47,242 nt of DNA from Kaistella sp. (GCA_019459085.1 JAIBEW010000022.1:1-47242); one strand, 5' to 3'; positions 1 to 8,473 are shown, counted from the first letter of the stretch. Program-made: numbers and translations. The notes: a model not told the origin generated them from the sequence alone.

Positions 1-127
1 GTCTTTTGTTTTTGGCGGCTCGGCACGCTCCACCGCCCGCGCCCGATCCAAAATAAAAAGAGCTGCACTCAGGACGGGGCCCGGTTGAGGATTCCACAAA
101 AAAGTCAGGCATAAAAAAACCTTTCAT
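1..127 (-). other. GC-rich contig edge, possible repeat boundary or partial ORF
   Basis: The first ~90 bases are far richer in G+C than the rest of the window, with several runs of C/G. On the minus strand an open frame starts at ATG 127 (or ATG 112) and runs off the contig start without a stop, giving at most 42 codons rich in Gly, Ala, Pro and Cys. I do not recognise a protein. The composition does not look like its neighbours, so a dispersed repeat at which assembly stopped is more likely than a gene. Low confidence. Confidence 0.3.
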
Positions 128-165
128 TGTATAATCACAAAAAAATGGATAAAGTTGATCTAATT

Positions 166-618
166 TTAAGACATTAAATCTACGATGCGTCCGCTTTCCA
201 GTTTAAATGGACCGCTTAATTTTGGGTTTTCCTGAATAGCATTTTCCATTGCATAAAAAAAATCTTCAAAATTCTGTGTGAGTATTTCCCCATTATCGGT
301 ATCCCAAAAAAGACCTTCATCTACCACTTTTAGATTAGTGAAGTAATCTTTTATTGAACGAAGCAAGTTGATAATCTGAATGTGAATATCTATGTCGGCA
401 AACTGAGTTTTGCAATATTCCTGAATATATAAATCCTTATCAAACTCAAAAATAAGAGGCTCACATTTTTCATCAGTTTGAATCTGGATTCCTTTAGTAG
501 GTCCTTCGTAATCCCAATTCTTTTCTTCTTTTACGCGCTCCAACAATTTGTATTCATTTTCGAAAAAGAAATATTGCCAATTTTGATCCTTACAAAACGC
601 GATGATTTTATCAGTCAA
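166..618 (-). CDS. Hypothetical acidic protein with no ATG start
   Basis: I do not recognise this 150-residue protein. It is cytoplasmic in character: no signal peptide or membrane segment, many Asp/Glu and aromatic residues, and a C-terminus ending in a Gly-Arg-Ile-Val-Asp-Leu motif. The only conventional start is TTG at 618. The frame stays open upstream to a TAA at 676-678, and the 19 extra codons (675-619) read as a plausible N-terminus, YYGITIHFEGEVKKNDYNL, yet contain no ATG, GTG or TTG. A nearby ATG (671-669) is out of frame and stops after two codons. The original start may have been lost, or an unusual start codon is used. It follows the GNAT gene on the same strand, so it may be the last gene of the pirin-GNAT unit. 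Confidence 0.6.
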   Translation of the reverse strand: MTDKIIAFCKDQNWQYFFFENEYKLLERVKEEKNWDYEGPTKGIQIQTDEKCEPLIFEFDKDLYIQEYCKTQFADIDIHIQIINLLRSIKDYFTNLKVVDEGLFWDTDNGEILTQNFEDFFYAMENAIQENPKLSGPFKLESGRIVDLMS

Positions 619-692
619 TAAATTGTAATCATTTTTTTTGACCTCTCCTTCAAAGTGGATTGTTATTCCATAATATTACGGTAAAATTTTGT

Positions 693-977
693 TTACGCCA
701 AAACATCCTGCAGTTCCGGATTCCTGGAAATGGTAACCTTCGCATACGGACAAAGCGGAATGACTTTTTTGCCGTTTTCACGCGCGTAAGTTAGGCCGGC
801 GATCACCAACTGTTTCGCCAGTCCTTTTCCGTTGTAGGCTTCATCCACTTCCGTGTGATCGATGATGAATTTGTCGTCTCCGGCCCAGGTATAGGTCATT
901 TCTCCGGCTTTTTTTCCGTCAGAATAAATTTCGAAGGCTCCTTTTTTGTCGCTGTTGATCTGTTTGATTTCACTCAT
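693..977 (-). CDS. Small GNAT-family N-acetyltransferase (YjdJ-like)
   Basis: A 94-residue protein of the compact acetyltransferase family typified by E. coli YjdJ (Pfam Acetyltransf_CG). Visible family features are the central Tyr-Asn-Gly-Lys-Gly-Leu-Ala segment (about residues 48-54), which forms the acetyl-CoA pyrophosphate loop, and the C-terminal Cys-Pro-Tyr-Ala segment. The length matches the family, which is much shorter than ordinary GNATs. Substrates of this subfamily are generally unknown. Its ATG lies 24 bp after the pirin stop on the same strand, so the two are probably co-transcribed. Confidence 0.85.
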   Translation of the reverse strand: MSEIKQINSDKKGAFEIYSDGKKAGEMTYTWAGDDKFIIDHTEVDEAYNGKGLAKQLVIAGLTYARENGKKVIPLCPYAKVTISRNPELQDVLA

Positions 978-1001
978 TACTCTGATTTTTTTGTATTGGT
1001 T

Positions 1002-1901
1002 TTATTTATTTTTTAAAATGGCTTTCGGAAGCGGAACATATTCAACACTATCGCCCGGAACTTTCGGGAAAGCCTCCAGATTCTGATCATGCCAGTTCTG
1101 TTTTGCCTTTTCAATGATTTCTTTATCTGAATTCACGAAATTCCAGTACATGAAACGTTCCTCTTCAAACGGTTCGCCGCCGAAAAGATACACCGTAGCG
1201 TTTTCACCGATTTCAAACTCACATAAATTCGCGTTTTTCGCGATCAGAAGCTGCTTACCGCCGAAAGCATGTCCCTCAGCATGTACATTTCCTTCCAAGA
1301 CATACATGGCGACCTCACCAAACAGGTCATTTCCGATGCTGAGTTTTTGGGTCGTCTGACTTTTAATTTCAAGAAAAAAAAGTTTCGAATGTACAGGAAC
1401 GGGTGATTTTCTGCCGAACAGTTCTCCGGCGATAAGTTTATACTGAAGATCACCCTCGTTCCAAACCGGGATTTCCTCGGCTTCTGTATGGTGAAAAGAA
1501 GGTTCGCTCTGCTCGAGGTTTTTTGGAAGTCCGACCCAGATCTGGAAACCGTGAAGATTTTTTTCGGTCGTTCTTAAATATTCCGGCGTTCTTTCAGAAT
1601 GCACTACGCCTTTTCCTGCAGTCATCCAGTTTACAGCGCCTGGTTTGATTTCAATATCACTTCCCAGACTGTCTTTATGCTGAATCGATCCGTCAAAAAG
1701 ATAGGTAAGGGTCGAAAGTCCAATGTGCGGATGGGGTGGAACATCCAGATTCTGATAATCCTTCAGTGCTGCAGGTCCCATATGATCGATGAATACAAAA
1801 GGTCCCACCGCTCTTTTTTCCCGGAAAGGAAGCAGTCTTCCAACTAAAAAATTTCCGATATCGGCAGCTTTTTCTTCGATAATAAGTCCGATGTTTGACA
1901 T
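1002..1901 (-). CDS. Pirin family protein
   Basis: A 299-residue bicupin of the pirin family. The N-terminal cupin carries the expected metal ligands His57, His59, His101 and Glu103, which match the ligand spacing of human pirin; the C-terminal pirin domain follows from about residue 180. Pirins bind iron, and some bacterial members oxidise quercetin or act as redox-linked regulators; which applies here cannot be read from sequence. The ATG at 1901 gives the standard family N-terminus. GNAT follows after 24 bp, while the luciferase-like gene lies 89 bp upstream on the same strand. Confidence 0.9.
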   Translation of the reverse strand: MSNIGLIIEEKAADIGNFLVGRLLPFREKRAVGPFVFIDHMGPAALKDYQNLDVPPHPHIGLSTLTYLFDGSIQHKDSLGSDIEIKPGAVNWMTAGKGVVHSERTPEYLRTTEKNLHGFQIWVGLPKNLEQSEPSFHHTEAEEIPVWNEGDLQYKLIAGELFGRKSPVPVHSKLFFLEIKSQTTQKLSIGNDLFGEVAMYVLEGNVHAEGHAFGGKQLLIAKNANLCEFEIGENATVYLFGGEPFEEERFMYWNFVNSDKEIIEKAKQNWHDQNLEAFPKVPGDSVEYVPLPKAILKNK

Positions 1902-1990
1902 GTTTTTAAGTTTTAAGTATGGAGGTGAAATCAGCTTTTGTCCAACCGAAATTAGTAAAAAAACCTCGAATTTGTTTAAAAAACCTCAGT

Positions 1991-3040
1991 TCAGACTTCC
2001 AATCCTAAACGCCGTTTTACTTGGGGAATCACTTCTGTTCCGAAAAGCTTTATCGATTTCATCGTGAGTTCATGCGGCACAAAACCCATACTTGCCTGCG
2101 CAAAAAATCTTGTAAATCCGAAAAGTTCATGTTCATACAGGATTTTTTCAACAACTTCGTTCACACTTCCTACCATCAGAGAACCTTCCGGAACACGCAT
2201 AAATTCAAATTGTTCGCGCGTCATGGGTTGCCAACCGCGGCTTTTGCCAACGCGGTCCATCATTTGTGCATAGTGCGGGAAGAAATCATCGGCAGCTTTT
2301 TGACTGTTTTCACCGATGAATATATGGTTGTTGATCCCGACTTGAAGGTCTTCAGGCTTAATGCCGTTTTCCAGAGCAGATTTTTTATAAAGACTGATGA
2401 AAGGCGCAAACTGCCTAGGCATTCCGCCAATAATGGCCAGCATTAAAGGAAGGTTAAGTTTTGCAGCTCTCACCGCCGAAGCAGGAGTTCCACCTGCCGC
2501 CAGCCAAACCGGTATTTTACCGTTCAACGCGCGTGGATAGACACCTAAATTCTGGATTGGAGCCCGCAGATTTCCGCTCCATGATACCATTTCAGACTCA
2601 TTAATTTTAAGCAGAAGATCGAGTTTTTCTTCGAAAAGATCATCGTAATCATTCAGATCAAATCCGAACAAAGGAAAAGATTCAATAAAAGAACCGCGGC
2701 CAGCCATTATTTCTGCCCTTCCCTCCGAAATAGCATCCACCGTCGCAAACTGTTGATACACGCGAACCGGATCTTCAGAGCTTAAAACCGTTACCGCACT
2801 CGTAAGTTTAATTTTTTTTGTAACCGCAGCCGCAGCCGCGAGAACCGTGGTTGGCGAGGAAACCGCATAATCCGGACGGTGATGTTCACCAATTCCGAAA
2901 ACATCAATACCCAGCTCATCTGCGAGTTTAATTTCTTCCAAAAGGTCCTGAATTCTTCTGTAGGCGTTGATCCCTTTTCCCGGAACGGTTTCAGGAGCCA
3001 TGTCGGCAAATGTCATCAGTCCGAACTGTATTTTTTTCAT
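1991..3040 (-). CDS. LLM-class flavin-dependent oxidoreductase (luciferase-like)
   Basis: A luciferase-like monooxygenase of 349 residues, a TIM-barrel family that uses reduced FMN or F420. Supporting motifs are the N-terminal Gly-Ile-Gly-Glu-His-His segment and the Ser-Glu-Gly-Arg-Ala-Glu-Ile-Met-Ala-Gly-Arg-Gly block typical of the family; the protein ends with a conserved helical cap. The substrate is unknown. The frame extends upstream to a GTG at 3094, but ATG 3040 gives the usual MKKIQFGLMTF start and lies about 70 bp below a TAnnTTTG promoter element, so I chose it. Pirin lies downstream on the same strand, 89 bp away. Confidence 0.9.
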   Translation of the reverse strand: MKKIQFGLMTFADMAPETVPGKGINAYRRIQDLLEEIKLADELGIDVFGIGEHHRPDYAVSSPTTVLAAAAAVTKKIKLTSAVTVLSSEDPVRVYQQFATVDAISEGRAEIMAGRGSFIESFPLFGFDLNDYDDLFEEKLDLLLKINESEMVSWSGNLRAPIQNLGVYPRALNGKIPVWLAAGGTPASAVRAAKLNLPLMLAIIGGMPRQFAPFISLYKKSALENGIKPEDLQVGINNHIFIGENSQKAADDFFPHYAQMMDRVGKSRGWQPMTREQFEFMRVPEGSLMVGSVNEVVEKILYEHELFGFTRFFAQASMGFVPHELTMKSIKLFGTEVIPQVKRRLGLEV

Positions 3041-3110
3041 TAAATTATGTTTAGATTTTTTGTCTTGAGAGTTTTTAGAATTAAAAGACTCCACGAAACT
3101 TTCATTTACA

Positions 3111-3118
3111 CAAATTTA
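3111..3118 (-). promoter_or_regulatory. Candidate -7 element TAAATTTG
   Basis: A perfect match to the Bacteroidota -7 consensus TAnnTTTG on the minus strand, about 70 bp above the preferred ATG of the luciferase-like gene. No clear -33 TTTG is seen at normal spacing, so confidence is moderate. Confidence 0.45.
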
Positions 3119-3163
3119 CTCCGACATAACGCAATGGCTGTTGATGTAGGTTAAGAATTAACC

Positions 3164-4567
3164 TTATTCTTCCGACTTCATATTATCGCCGTCTTTTGAA
3201 TGCAGACGCCGGAAAACAAATCCTGATAAAACCGTAAGAATTCCCACAGTGAAGAACGTATAACGGAATGCGAGATTTTGATTTTCCTGTGTTAAAAATG
3301 TGTTGCTTTCATAAAGTTTCAGAACAATCAACCCGAATGCAATTCCGAAACCGATGGCCAGTTGCTGGTTCACGGCAATTAACGAATTTCCGCTGCTGGT
3401 GTGGGTATTTCTTAAATCTGCGATCGAAATGGTGTTCATCGACGTAAACTGAATGGAATTGAAAAAACCCAACACCGCGATAATCGGTACAAACCAGAAA
3501 ATGGAAGCATGAATATCAGGAATTCCCAGACAGCAAATGAGGATTCCGATGATAAAGGTATTCGTCATCAGTGTCCGCCGGTAGCCAAATCTGTTCAGAA
3601 TTTTAATCACGGAAGATTTTCCGAACATCGCGGTGAGCGCCATTGGCGCAACCACCCATCCGGAAACAACCGCACTTTCTTTATACGCAATCTGAATCAT
3701 CAACGGTAGTAACAGAGGAATGGCGCTGATTCCTAAACGTGTTGCCAAATTTCCGAGGATGCCGACCCTGAAAGTTCTCACCTGAAATAAATTCAACGGG
3801 AAAATAGGATTTGCTGTTTTGCCGGCGTGTTTATAATAGTAATAAATCATAAGAAACCCCAAAACAAAAATCAGCAAAACTGGGGTGGTGCTGGCTGTAT
3901 TTCCGAACATTTCCAAAGAAACGGAGAGCAACAAAGAGGCTGATGCGAAAATGAGAAAACCTTTCAGGTCAAATTCCACTGCTATGGATTTATAATTCGG
4001 CATGTATTTCAATCCCAGAATAATCCCCAACAATCCAATTGGAATATTAATGAGGAAAATCCAGTGCCAGGAAAAATAATCTACCATATAACCGCCGACC
4101 AATGGTCCGAGAACCGGCCCGATTAAAGCTGGAACAATGGCGTAATTCATGGCTTTCAGCAGTTCATTTTTTGGATAGGTCTTCATTAACGCGAGTTTTC
4201 CCACCGGCGTCATTAAACTCCCGCCGATTCCCTGTATCACTCTCGAAATAATTAGATGCGTAAGATTTTGTGATAACGCGCAAAAGAGAGAACCCATACT
4301 AAAAATAACCAACGCAAAAATGAAGATTTTTCTGGTACCAAATTTATCTGCAAGAAAACCGCTTACCGGCATGAACAGCGCCAAAGTGAGCACATAACTG
4401 ATAATCGCGTTATGCATATTGAGCGGCGATTCATTCAGATCTTTAGCGATGGAAGGCAGCGAAGTGTTGAGAATGGTGGAATCCAGCATCTGCATAAAAA
4501 TGGCCGTCGCAAGAATGAACGGCAGGTATTTTTTTACAGCAGCAGTGTCAGTTTGTGGAGTTAACAT
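3164..4567 (-). CDS. DHA2-type MFS drug exporter (EmrB/QacA-like)
   Basis: A 467-residue inner-membrane proton antiporter with many hydrophobic helices, probably 14. The MFS motif A (Gly-Phe-Leu-Ala-Asp-Lys-Phe-Gly-Thr-Arg) lies near residue 70 and the antiporter motif C (Gly-Pro-Val-Leu-Gly-Pro-Leu-Val-Gly-Gly) near residue 150. These place it with the DHA2 exporters of drugs and toxic organics. A TTG at 4606 extends the frame, but the ATG at 4567, preceded by an A/T-rich TTTAAAA, fits better. No EmrA-like adaptor or TolC-like partner is adjacent, so it probably works alone across the inner membrane. Confidence 0.9.
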   Translation of the reverse strand: MLTPQTDTAAVKKYLPFILATAIFMQMLDSTILNTSLPSIAKDLNESPLNMHNAIISYVLTLALFMPVSGFLADKFGTRKIFIFALVIFSMGSLFCALSQNLTHLIISRVIQGIGGSLMTPVGKLALMKTYPKNELLKAMNYAIVPALIGPVLGPLVGGYMVDYFSWHWIFLINIPIGLLGIILGLKYMPNYKSIAVEFDLKGFLIFASASLLLSVSLEMFGNTASTTPVLLIFVLGFLMIYYYYKHAGKTANPIFPLNLFQVRTFRVGILGNLATRLGISAIPLLLPLMIQIAYKESAVVSGWVVAPMALTAMFGKSSVIKILNRFGYRRTLMTNTFIIGILICCLGIPDIHASIFWFVPIIAVLGFFNSIQFTSMNTISIADLRNTHTSSGNSLIAVNQQLAIGFGIAFGLIVLKLYESNTFLTQENQNLAFRYTFFTVGILTVLSGFVFRRLHSKDGDNMKSEE

Positions 4568-4619
4568 TTTTAAAGTGTTGGGGAATACATTTTGGCGAAG
4601 TTCCAAAAATTATACCGTC

Positions 4620-4647
4620 AAAAAAAAATCCTGCAGATGCAGGATTT
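4620..4647 (-). terminator. Intrinsic terminator after the 4654-5445 gene
   Basis: Minus-strand hairpin of nine base pairs (AAATCCTGC with GCAGGATTT) followed by an unbroken run of nine T, six bases after the stop codon of the secreted-protein gene. It separates that gene from the MFS exporter. Confidence 0.85.
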
Positions 4648-4653
4648 AAAAAT

Positions 4654-5445
4654 TTATCTTCTTTCGAGTTCTACCCAGTCTTGAGCGGGTCTTTTAAACC
4701 TCACGATAGTGAATTCTTCAAAATCCTTCGTTTTATACAGAATTTCTTCACCTTCCTGGTACGGAGTGATGAAATAATAATCAGCATCTCTCTGGTTGGT
4801 TTTGTCACCTTTTCTAACTGATGGGGTAAACGGCGAAATCTGGTATTTCGGAAGATGGTTTGTTAAAGCCTCGTAAAACTTTTTGTCGCTTTTTGCCGGA
4901 ATAACATCCACTATTTTAAAATCCTCATCATCAACCCATAGGTAATATTTTTTCTCATCTTTAGTCCTTTTGTTGAAAGATGTAAAGGTGTACAGTTCTT
5001 TCGGAACCAATTCGGCGATTCTCTCAGGATTCACCCCGGTGTAATATTCTGAATTGTTGGGGTCCACATAAGTTTCCAGATTGTCCATTAAAGTTGGGTT
5101 CTGAAGATCTTTTTTAGAAAAATACTGATTCAGTGAAAGTTCCGCATCCTCACGCAGCTTTTTTTCTTCATCGCCAAGTTTTTTAGTCGCTGTAGCAGGA
5201 TAAATTTCACGGGTAAAGTGATAGAGTACAATTGGTTTGATGTTTTTAAGGTGCGGATAGGTTTTCAGTTCCTCTGCTTTTACAAGCCAGTAATACTGCT
5301 GATAATAGTCCTCTTTTCCTTTATCTTTGATTTTCTTGTACGAGAAGGCCAGTTTTTTTGAGTTCAGATAGTTGTCAAATTTATTCTGCCCAAAAACAAA
5401 ACTGAAAGCCAGAACGGCAAAAAACAGCGTAATATTTCTTTTCAT
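4654..5445 (-). CDS. Hypothetical secreted protein
   Basis: A 263-residue protein with a clear Sec signal peptide (basic MKRN, hydrophobic core, ending near Phe-Gly-Gln at about residue 20). No lipobox Cys is present, so it is probably soluble in the periplasm or exported. The mature part is rich in Lys, Asp, Glu and Tyr and has no motif I recognise. It is a single-gene unit with a TATATTTG promoter 26 bp above ATG and a strong terminator directly behind it. Confidence 0.75.
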   Translation of the reverse strand: MKRNITLFFAVLAFSFVFGQNKFDNYLNSKKLAFSYKKIKDKGKEDYYQQYYWLVKAEELKTYPHLKNIKPIVLYHFTREIYPATATKKLGDEEKKLREDAELSLNQYFSKKDLQNPTLMDNLETYVDPNNSEYYTGVNPERIAELVPKELYTFTSFNKRTKDEKKYYLWVDDEDFKIVDVIPAKSDKKFYEALTNHLPKYQISPFTPSVRKGDKTNQRDADYYFITPYQEGEEILYKTKDFEEFTIVRFKRPAQDWVELERR

Positions 5446-5471
5446 TTTTAAAGTTTAAATTTATTGAAGTC

Positions 5472-5479
5472 CAAATATA
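5472..5479 (-). promoter_or_regulatory. Candidate -7 element TATATTTG
   Basis: Perfect TAnnTTTG on the minus strand, leaving a 26-nt gap to the ATG of the secreted-protein gene. No obvious -33 TTG in the very AT-rich upstream stretch. Confidence 0.5.
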
Positions 5480-5577
5480 ATTATTTATTGGATAATATTA
5501 TTTAAAATTAGTTAAAAAAGTATGAAGTTAGGAATACTGATGTGGAATTCGTCACTTATAACTTCGCCCAGTTTAAT

Positions 5578-6783
5578 TTAAGCATTCCTCCCGATGAGTG
5601 CCATATAAAATCCGTCAAAACCTTCGCTCGGCATAATTTTTTCCTCTTTCAATAGGGTGTATTCCGCATTGTTTTTGAGAAAAGTTTCGACCTGCTCATT
5701 GTTTTCGCTAGGTAAAATCGAACAGGTTGCATAAATCATCTTTCCTCCTTTTTTTAGGATTTTAGAATAATCCTGCAGAATTTGCTGCTGTTCTTTTTTG
5801 ATACGGTCGATAAAATCCTGGTCGATTTTCCATTTTGAATCGGGATTTCTTTTCAGAACTCCAAGTCCGGAACACGGCGCGTCGATCAGCAGACGGTCGG
5901 CTTTTTCGTGCAGCCTTTTAATCACTTTATTGTCATCAATAAAACGGGCTTCAATATTGTGCGCACCTGCTCTTTTTGCACGCCTTTTAAGTTCTGCAAG
6001 CTTCCATTCGTAAATATCGAGGGCGATAATCTGTCCTTTATTTTTCATTAAAGCGGCCAAATGCAGGGTTTTTCCGCCGGCCCCTGCGCAGGCATCCACC
6101 ACGCGCATTCCTTCCTGAACATCCAGAAGTTCACCGATTCTCTGGGAAGAGGCGTCCTGAACTTCAAAAAGTCCGTCTTTGAAAGCGGAAGTCAGGAATA
6201 CATTTTTCTTTTCCTCAAGCTGAATTGCATCGGGATAATTCCGGACCTGGAAACTAAGCACGTCTTCGTCCTTAAGATCGGAGACAAGTTCTTTGGCCGT
6301 AGTTTTCAAAGTGTTTGCCCTAAGAATCGTTGGCGCCAGTTGATTTAGAGCGATCATTTCTTTCTCCCAGTCTCTTCCCAGTTCTTTTTCCAGCGTTTCA
6401 GCCAGCCATTCCGGAATTGAATATTCAATCGCTTTCGTTGGAACAGTATTTTTCTTTAATTTTATAAGAATATCGGCGTTTTTAATGCCATCGAATTCCT
6501 CGAATTTTTTGTAGTGCGTTTTGGTCCAAAGGCAATAGGCGAGGATAAGTTTATAGATGTTGCCCGGTTTTACGCCTTCTCCCATGTAATATTCGAGGCG
6601 TTTTTTCCAACGGATGATGTCGTAGAAAATCTGTGAAACGACTTTTCGGTCTTCACTTCCCCATTTTCTGTTGGCTTTTAAAAGCCTTTCAATGACTTTA
6701 TCGGCATATTTCCGGTCCTGAAAAAATGTTTCCTGTAATGCGTCGTGAATTCCTATCAGTAAGTTTCGGTGTATAAGTTCCAT
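5578..6783 (-). CDS. RsmB/NOP-family rRNA (cytosine-C5) methyltransferase
   Basis: A 401-residue SAM-dependent RNA m5C methyltransferase. The SAM-binding motif I (Asp-Ala-Cys-Ala-Gly-Ala-Gly-Gly-Lys-Thr) lies near residue 230. The two cysteines of the RNA m5C mechanism are in Asp-Ala-Pro-Cys-Ser-Gly-Leu-Gly (near 303) and Tyr-Ala-Thr-Cys-Ser (near 355). The N-terminal ~140 residues are helical and resemble the RNA-binding region of RsmB-type enzymes. The likely target is a cytosine in 16S rRNA, C967 if it is a true RsmB orthologue; family membership is secure, the exact base is not. It is transcribed from a palindromic promoter region at 6813-6828. Confidence 0.88.
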   Translation of the reverse strand: MELIHRNLLIGIHDALQETFFQDRKYADKVIERLLKANRKWGSEDRKVVSQIFYDIIRWKKRLEYYMGEGVKPGNIYKLILAYCLWTKTHYKKFEEFDGIKNADILIKLKKNTVPTKAIEYSIPEWLAETLEKELGRDWEKEMIALNQLAPTILRANTLKTTAKELVSDLKDEDVLSFQVRNYPDAIQLEEKKNVFLTSAFKDGLFEVQDASSQRIGELLDVQEGMRVVDACAGAGGKTLHLAALMKNKGQIIALDIYEWKLAELKRRAKRAGAHNIEARFIDDNKVIKRLHEKADRLLIDAPCSGLGVLKRNPDSKWKIDQDFIDRIKKEQQQILQDYSKILKKGGKMIYATCSILPSENNEQVETFLKNNAEYTLLKEEKIMPSEGFDGFYMALIGRNA

Positions 6784-6812
6784 AATTTGCGGCGGTCTTT
6801 TAGCTTCTTGCT

Positions 6813-6828
6813 TATTTTTGCAAAAATA
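6813..6828. promoter_or_regulatory. Perfect palindrome carrying two head-on -7 elements
   Basis: The 16 bases TATTTTTGCAAAAATA form a perfect palindrome, so both strands carry TATTTTTG (TAnnTTTG). The minus copy (6821-6828) lies 37 nt above the methyltransferase ATG; the plus copy (6813-6820) points toward yjdM. It could be a divergent promoter or an operator for a dimeric regulator. Confidence 0.5.
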
Positions 6829-6934
6829 CGATAATTTATGGTATGAATTTTTCCGGAAAAAACAGCACTTCCAAGGTTGAAATGATCAACTCAGATTTGG
6901 CTTGAAAGAAAGGGCAAAGCGCTTCTGAAAATCT

Positions 6935-6942
6935 TATCTTTG
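6935..6942 (+). promoter_or_regulatory. Candidate -7 element TATCTTTG for yjdM
   Basis: Perfect TAnnTTTG with a 17-nt gap to the yjdM ATG, the usual distance for a short leader. A -33 element at normal spacing is not clear. Confidence 0.55.
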
Positions 6943-6959
6943 CGTTAAACAAAAAAGCC

Positions 6960-7292
6960 ATGAGCGATACCATTACCTGCCCGAAATGCCAGTCAGAATT
7001 CACTTACGAACAGGATCACCTGATGGTCTGTTCCCAATGTTTCTATGAATGGGATCCCGCAGAAACCACATCTGATGATAAAATTCTGGATATCAACGGT
7101 AATGAACTCCAGAACGGAGATTCGGTCATCGTTATGAAGGATCTGCCGGTAAAAGGTGCACCAAAACCGGTAAAATCAGGAACTAAGGTGAAAAATATCA
7201 GGCTCCGTCCAGGTTCCGATCACAATATCGACTGTAAAATTGACGGATTCGGAGCGATGGCTTTGAAATCGGAATTTGTGAAGAAGGCCTAG
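6960..7292 (+). CDS. yjdM: YjdM/PhnA-family zinc-ribbon protein
   Basis: A 110-residue protein with an N-terminal zinc ribbon (Cys7, Cys10, Cys24, Cys27) and the C-terminal PhnA/YjdM domain, recognised by Ile-Leu-Asp-Ile-Asn-Gly-Asn and the Gly-Ser-Asp-His-Asn-Ile-Asp-Cys-Lys segment. The family was once named for alkylphosphonate uptake, but no phn genes are nearby and its role is unknown. Length and domain order match E. coli YjdM. It is a single gene with a TATCTTTG promoter; a strong hairpin starts 11 bp after its stop. Confidence 0.9.
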   Translation: MSDTITCPKCQSEFTYEQDHLMVCSQCFYEWDPAETTSDDKILDINGNELQNGDSVIVMKDLPVKGAPKPVKSGTKVKNIRLRPGSDHNIDCKIDGFGAMALKSEFVKKA

Positions 7293-7293
7293 T

Positions 7294-7328
7294 AAAAAAA
7301 GCCTTGTTAGGGCATTAAGCCCTAACAA
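7294..7328 (-). terminator. Strong hairpin with T-tract on the minus strand
   Basis: A perfect 10-bp stem (TTGTTAGGGC with GCCCTAACAA, 5-base loop, 7304-7328) is followed on the minus strand by GGC and seven T. It would stop minus-strand transcription coming from the ABC ATPase gene about 190 bp away. On the plus strand it lies right after yjdM but lacks a T-run there. Nothing recognisable lies between 7330 and 7519. Confidence 0.6.
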
Positions 7329-7519
7329 CGCTAATAAAAAAAGGAAAGATTTGGACAGGGTTCTGTTTCAAAGACTTGGTTGTTTCGTCATCGACGAGAC
7401 TAATTTCGTCTTAATTGCAGAAAGAGAATTAACCAAAAATTTCCTTAGGCCGGGTTTGAAAAAATTATTTCAAAACTTATGCCATATTTAACCTGAAGGT
7501 CAATTAATTAAGACTTTTT

Positions 7520-8473
7520 TTAAATCCGTTTGAAGTCAATTTCTACGGAATTCTGCAGTTTTTTTTCGGTGTAAAGAATGAGTCTTTTATCATCAACCGA
7601 AATCCTGTTCCAGAAATGGTTTCCGGCGAACCGGCTTTCAAGAACCTGCGCGTGTTTGGTGTTTTGACTTCGAGCATCTGAAATCTTGATTTCATTCGGA
7701 TACCAGAACTTTTTCTTAAGGTTCCAGGTGGCTTTTTCCTCATCAGAAAAAACATTCACTTCGCCGAAAAGTTTGGCAACATATTCATTATAAGGAAAAT
7801 TGTAGGTTTCTTCAGGGTCATCATTCTGAATCAGTCTTCCGTCCTGAAGGACAATGATTCGGTCCAGCCATGGCATTACTTCCTGAATTTCGTGGGTCGA
7901 AATAATCAGGGAAATATTTTTTTCCTTCACAAAGTTGAAAAGCTTTTCGCGAAGCTCTATTTTTCTTGAAAAATCGATGTTGCTGAAAGGTTCATCCAGC
8001 AAAAGCAATTTTGGCATTACCGAAAGGGCTCTCGCAATGGCCACACGCTGCTGCTGTCCACCACTTAAGTATTTTGGCAATACATCGGCGTAGTCTTCGA
8101 GTCCGACAACTTTCAGCAATTCCTTTACTTTCAGTTTTTTGTCTTCAAGATCAATATTCGAAAGGAATTTCCCCACATTTTCGGCGACGGTGGAGTAAGG
8201 CATGAGATCGTAATTCTGTGCCACCAGTTTCATGTCGTTTTCGCCGGGAACAATATTTTTTTTAGGTCCGTAAGTTGGCCTGCCGTTAAAAATAATCTCT
8301 CCGTTTTCCCAATCCAGAAGTCCGTAAATTAAATTGAGCAAAGTGGATTTTCCGCAGCCACTTTCTCCGGCAAGGGCAATGATCTTTCCTTCTTCCAGTT
8401 TCAGGTTAAGATTGTGAAAAAGCCGTCTTTCGGCAGAGTGGGAAAAATATAAATGGTTTATTTCTAAAAGCAT
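7520..8473 (-). CDS. ABC transporter ATP-binding protein, no adjacent permease
   Basis: A 317-residue ABC ATPase with Walker A (GESGCGKST, residues 36-44), Q-loop (Val-Ala-Gln-Asn), signature Leu-Ser-Gly-Gly-Gln near 137, Walker B Leu-Leu-Leu-Leu-Asp-Glu-Pro near 160, and the switch His in Ser-Thr-His-Glu. The core resembles PotA/FbpC-type importer ATPases. About 85 residues after the core form a distinct C-terminal region that may be a degenerate regulatory domain. No permease or binding protein is near, so its transporter is elsewhere or it has a non-transport role. Its -7 element is only 4 nt from ATG, predicting a leaderless mRNA. Confidence 0.88.
   Translation of the reverse strand: MLLEINHLYFSHSAERRLFHNLNLKLEEGKIIALAGESGCGKSTLLNLIYGLLDWENGEIIFNGRPTYGPKKNIVPGENDMKLVAQNYDLMPYSTVAENVGKFLSNIDLEDKKLKVKELLKVVGLEDYADVLPKYLSGGQQQRVAIARALSVMPKLLLLDEPFSNIDFSRKIELREKLFNFVKEKNISLIISTHEIQEVMPWLDRIIVLQDGRLIQNDDPEETYNFPYNEYVAKLFGEVNVFSDEEKATWNLKKKFWYPNEIKISDARSQNTKHAQVLESRFAGNHFWNRISVDDKRLILYTEKKLQNSVEIDFKRI

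Noticed and set aside
7330-7519. Possible small gene between the yjdM hairpin and the ABC ATPase stop.
   Set aside because: All frames are broken by stops within a few codons of any ATG.
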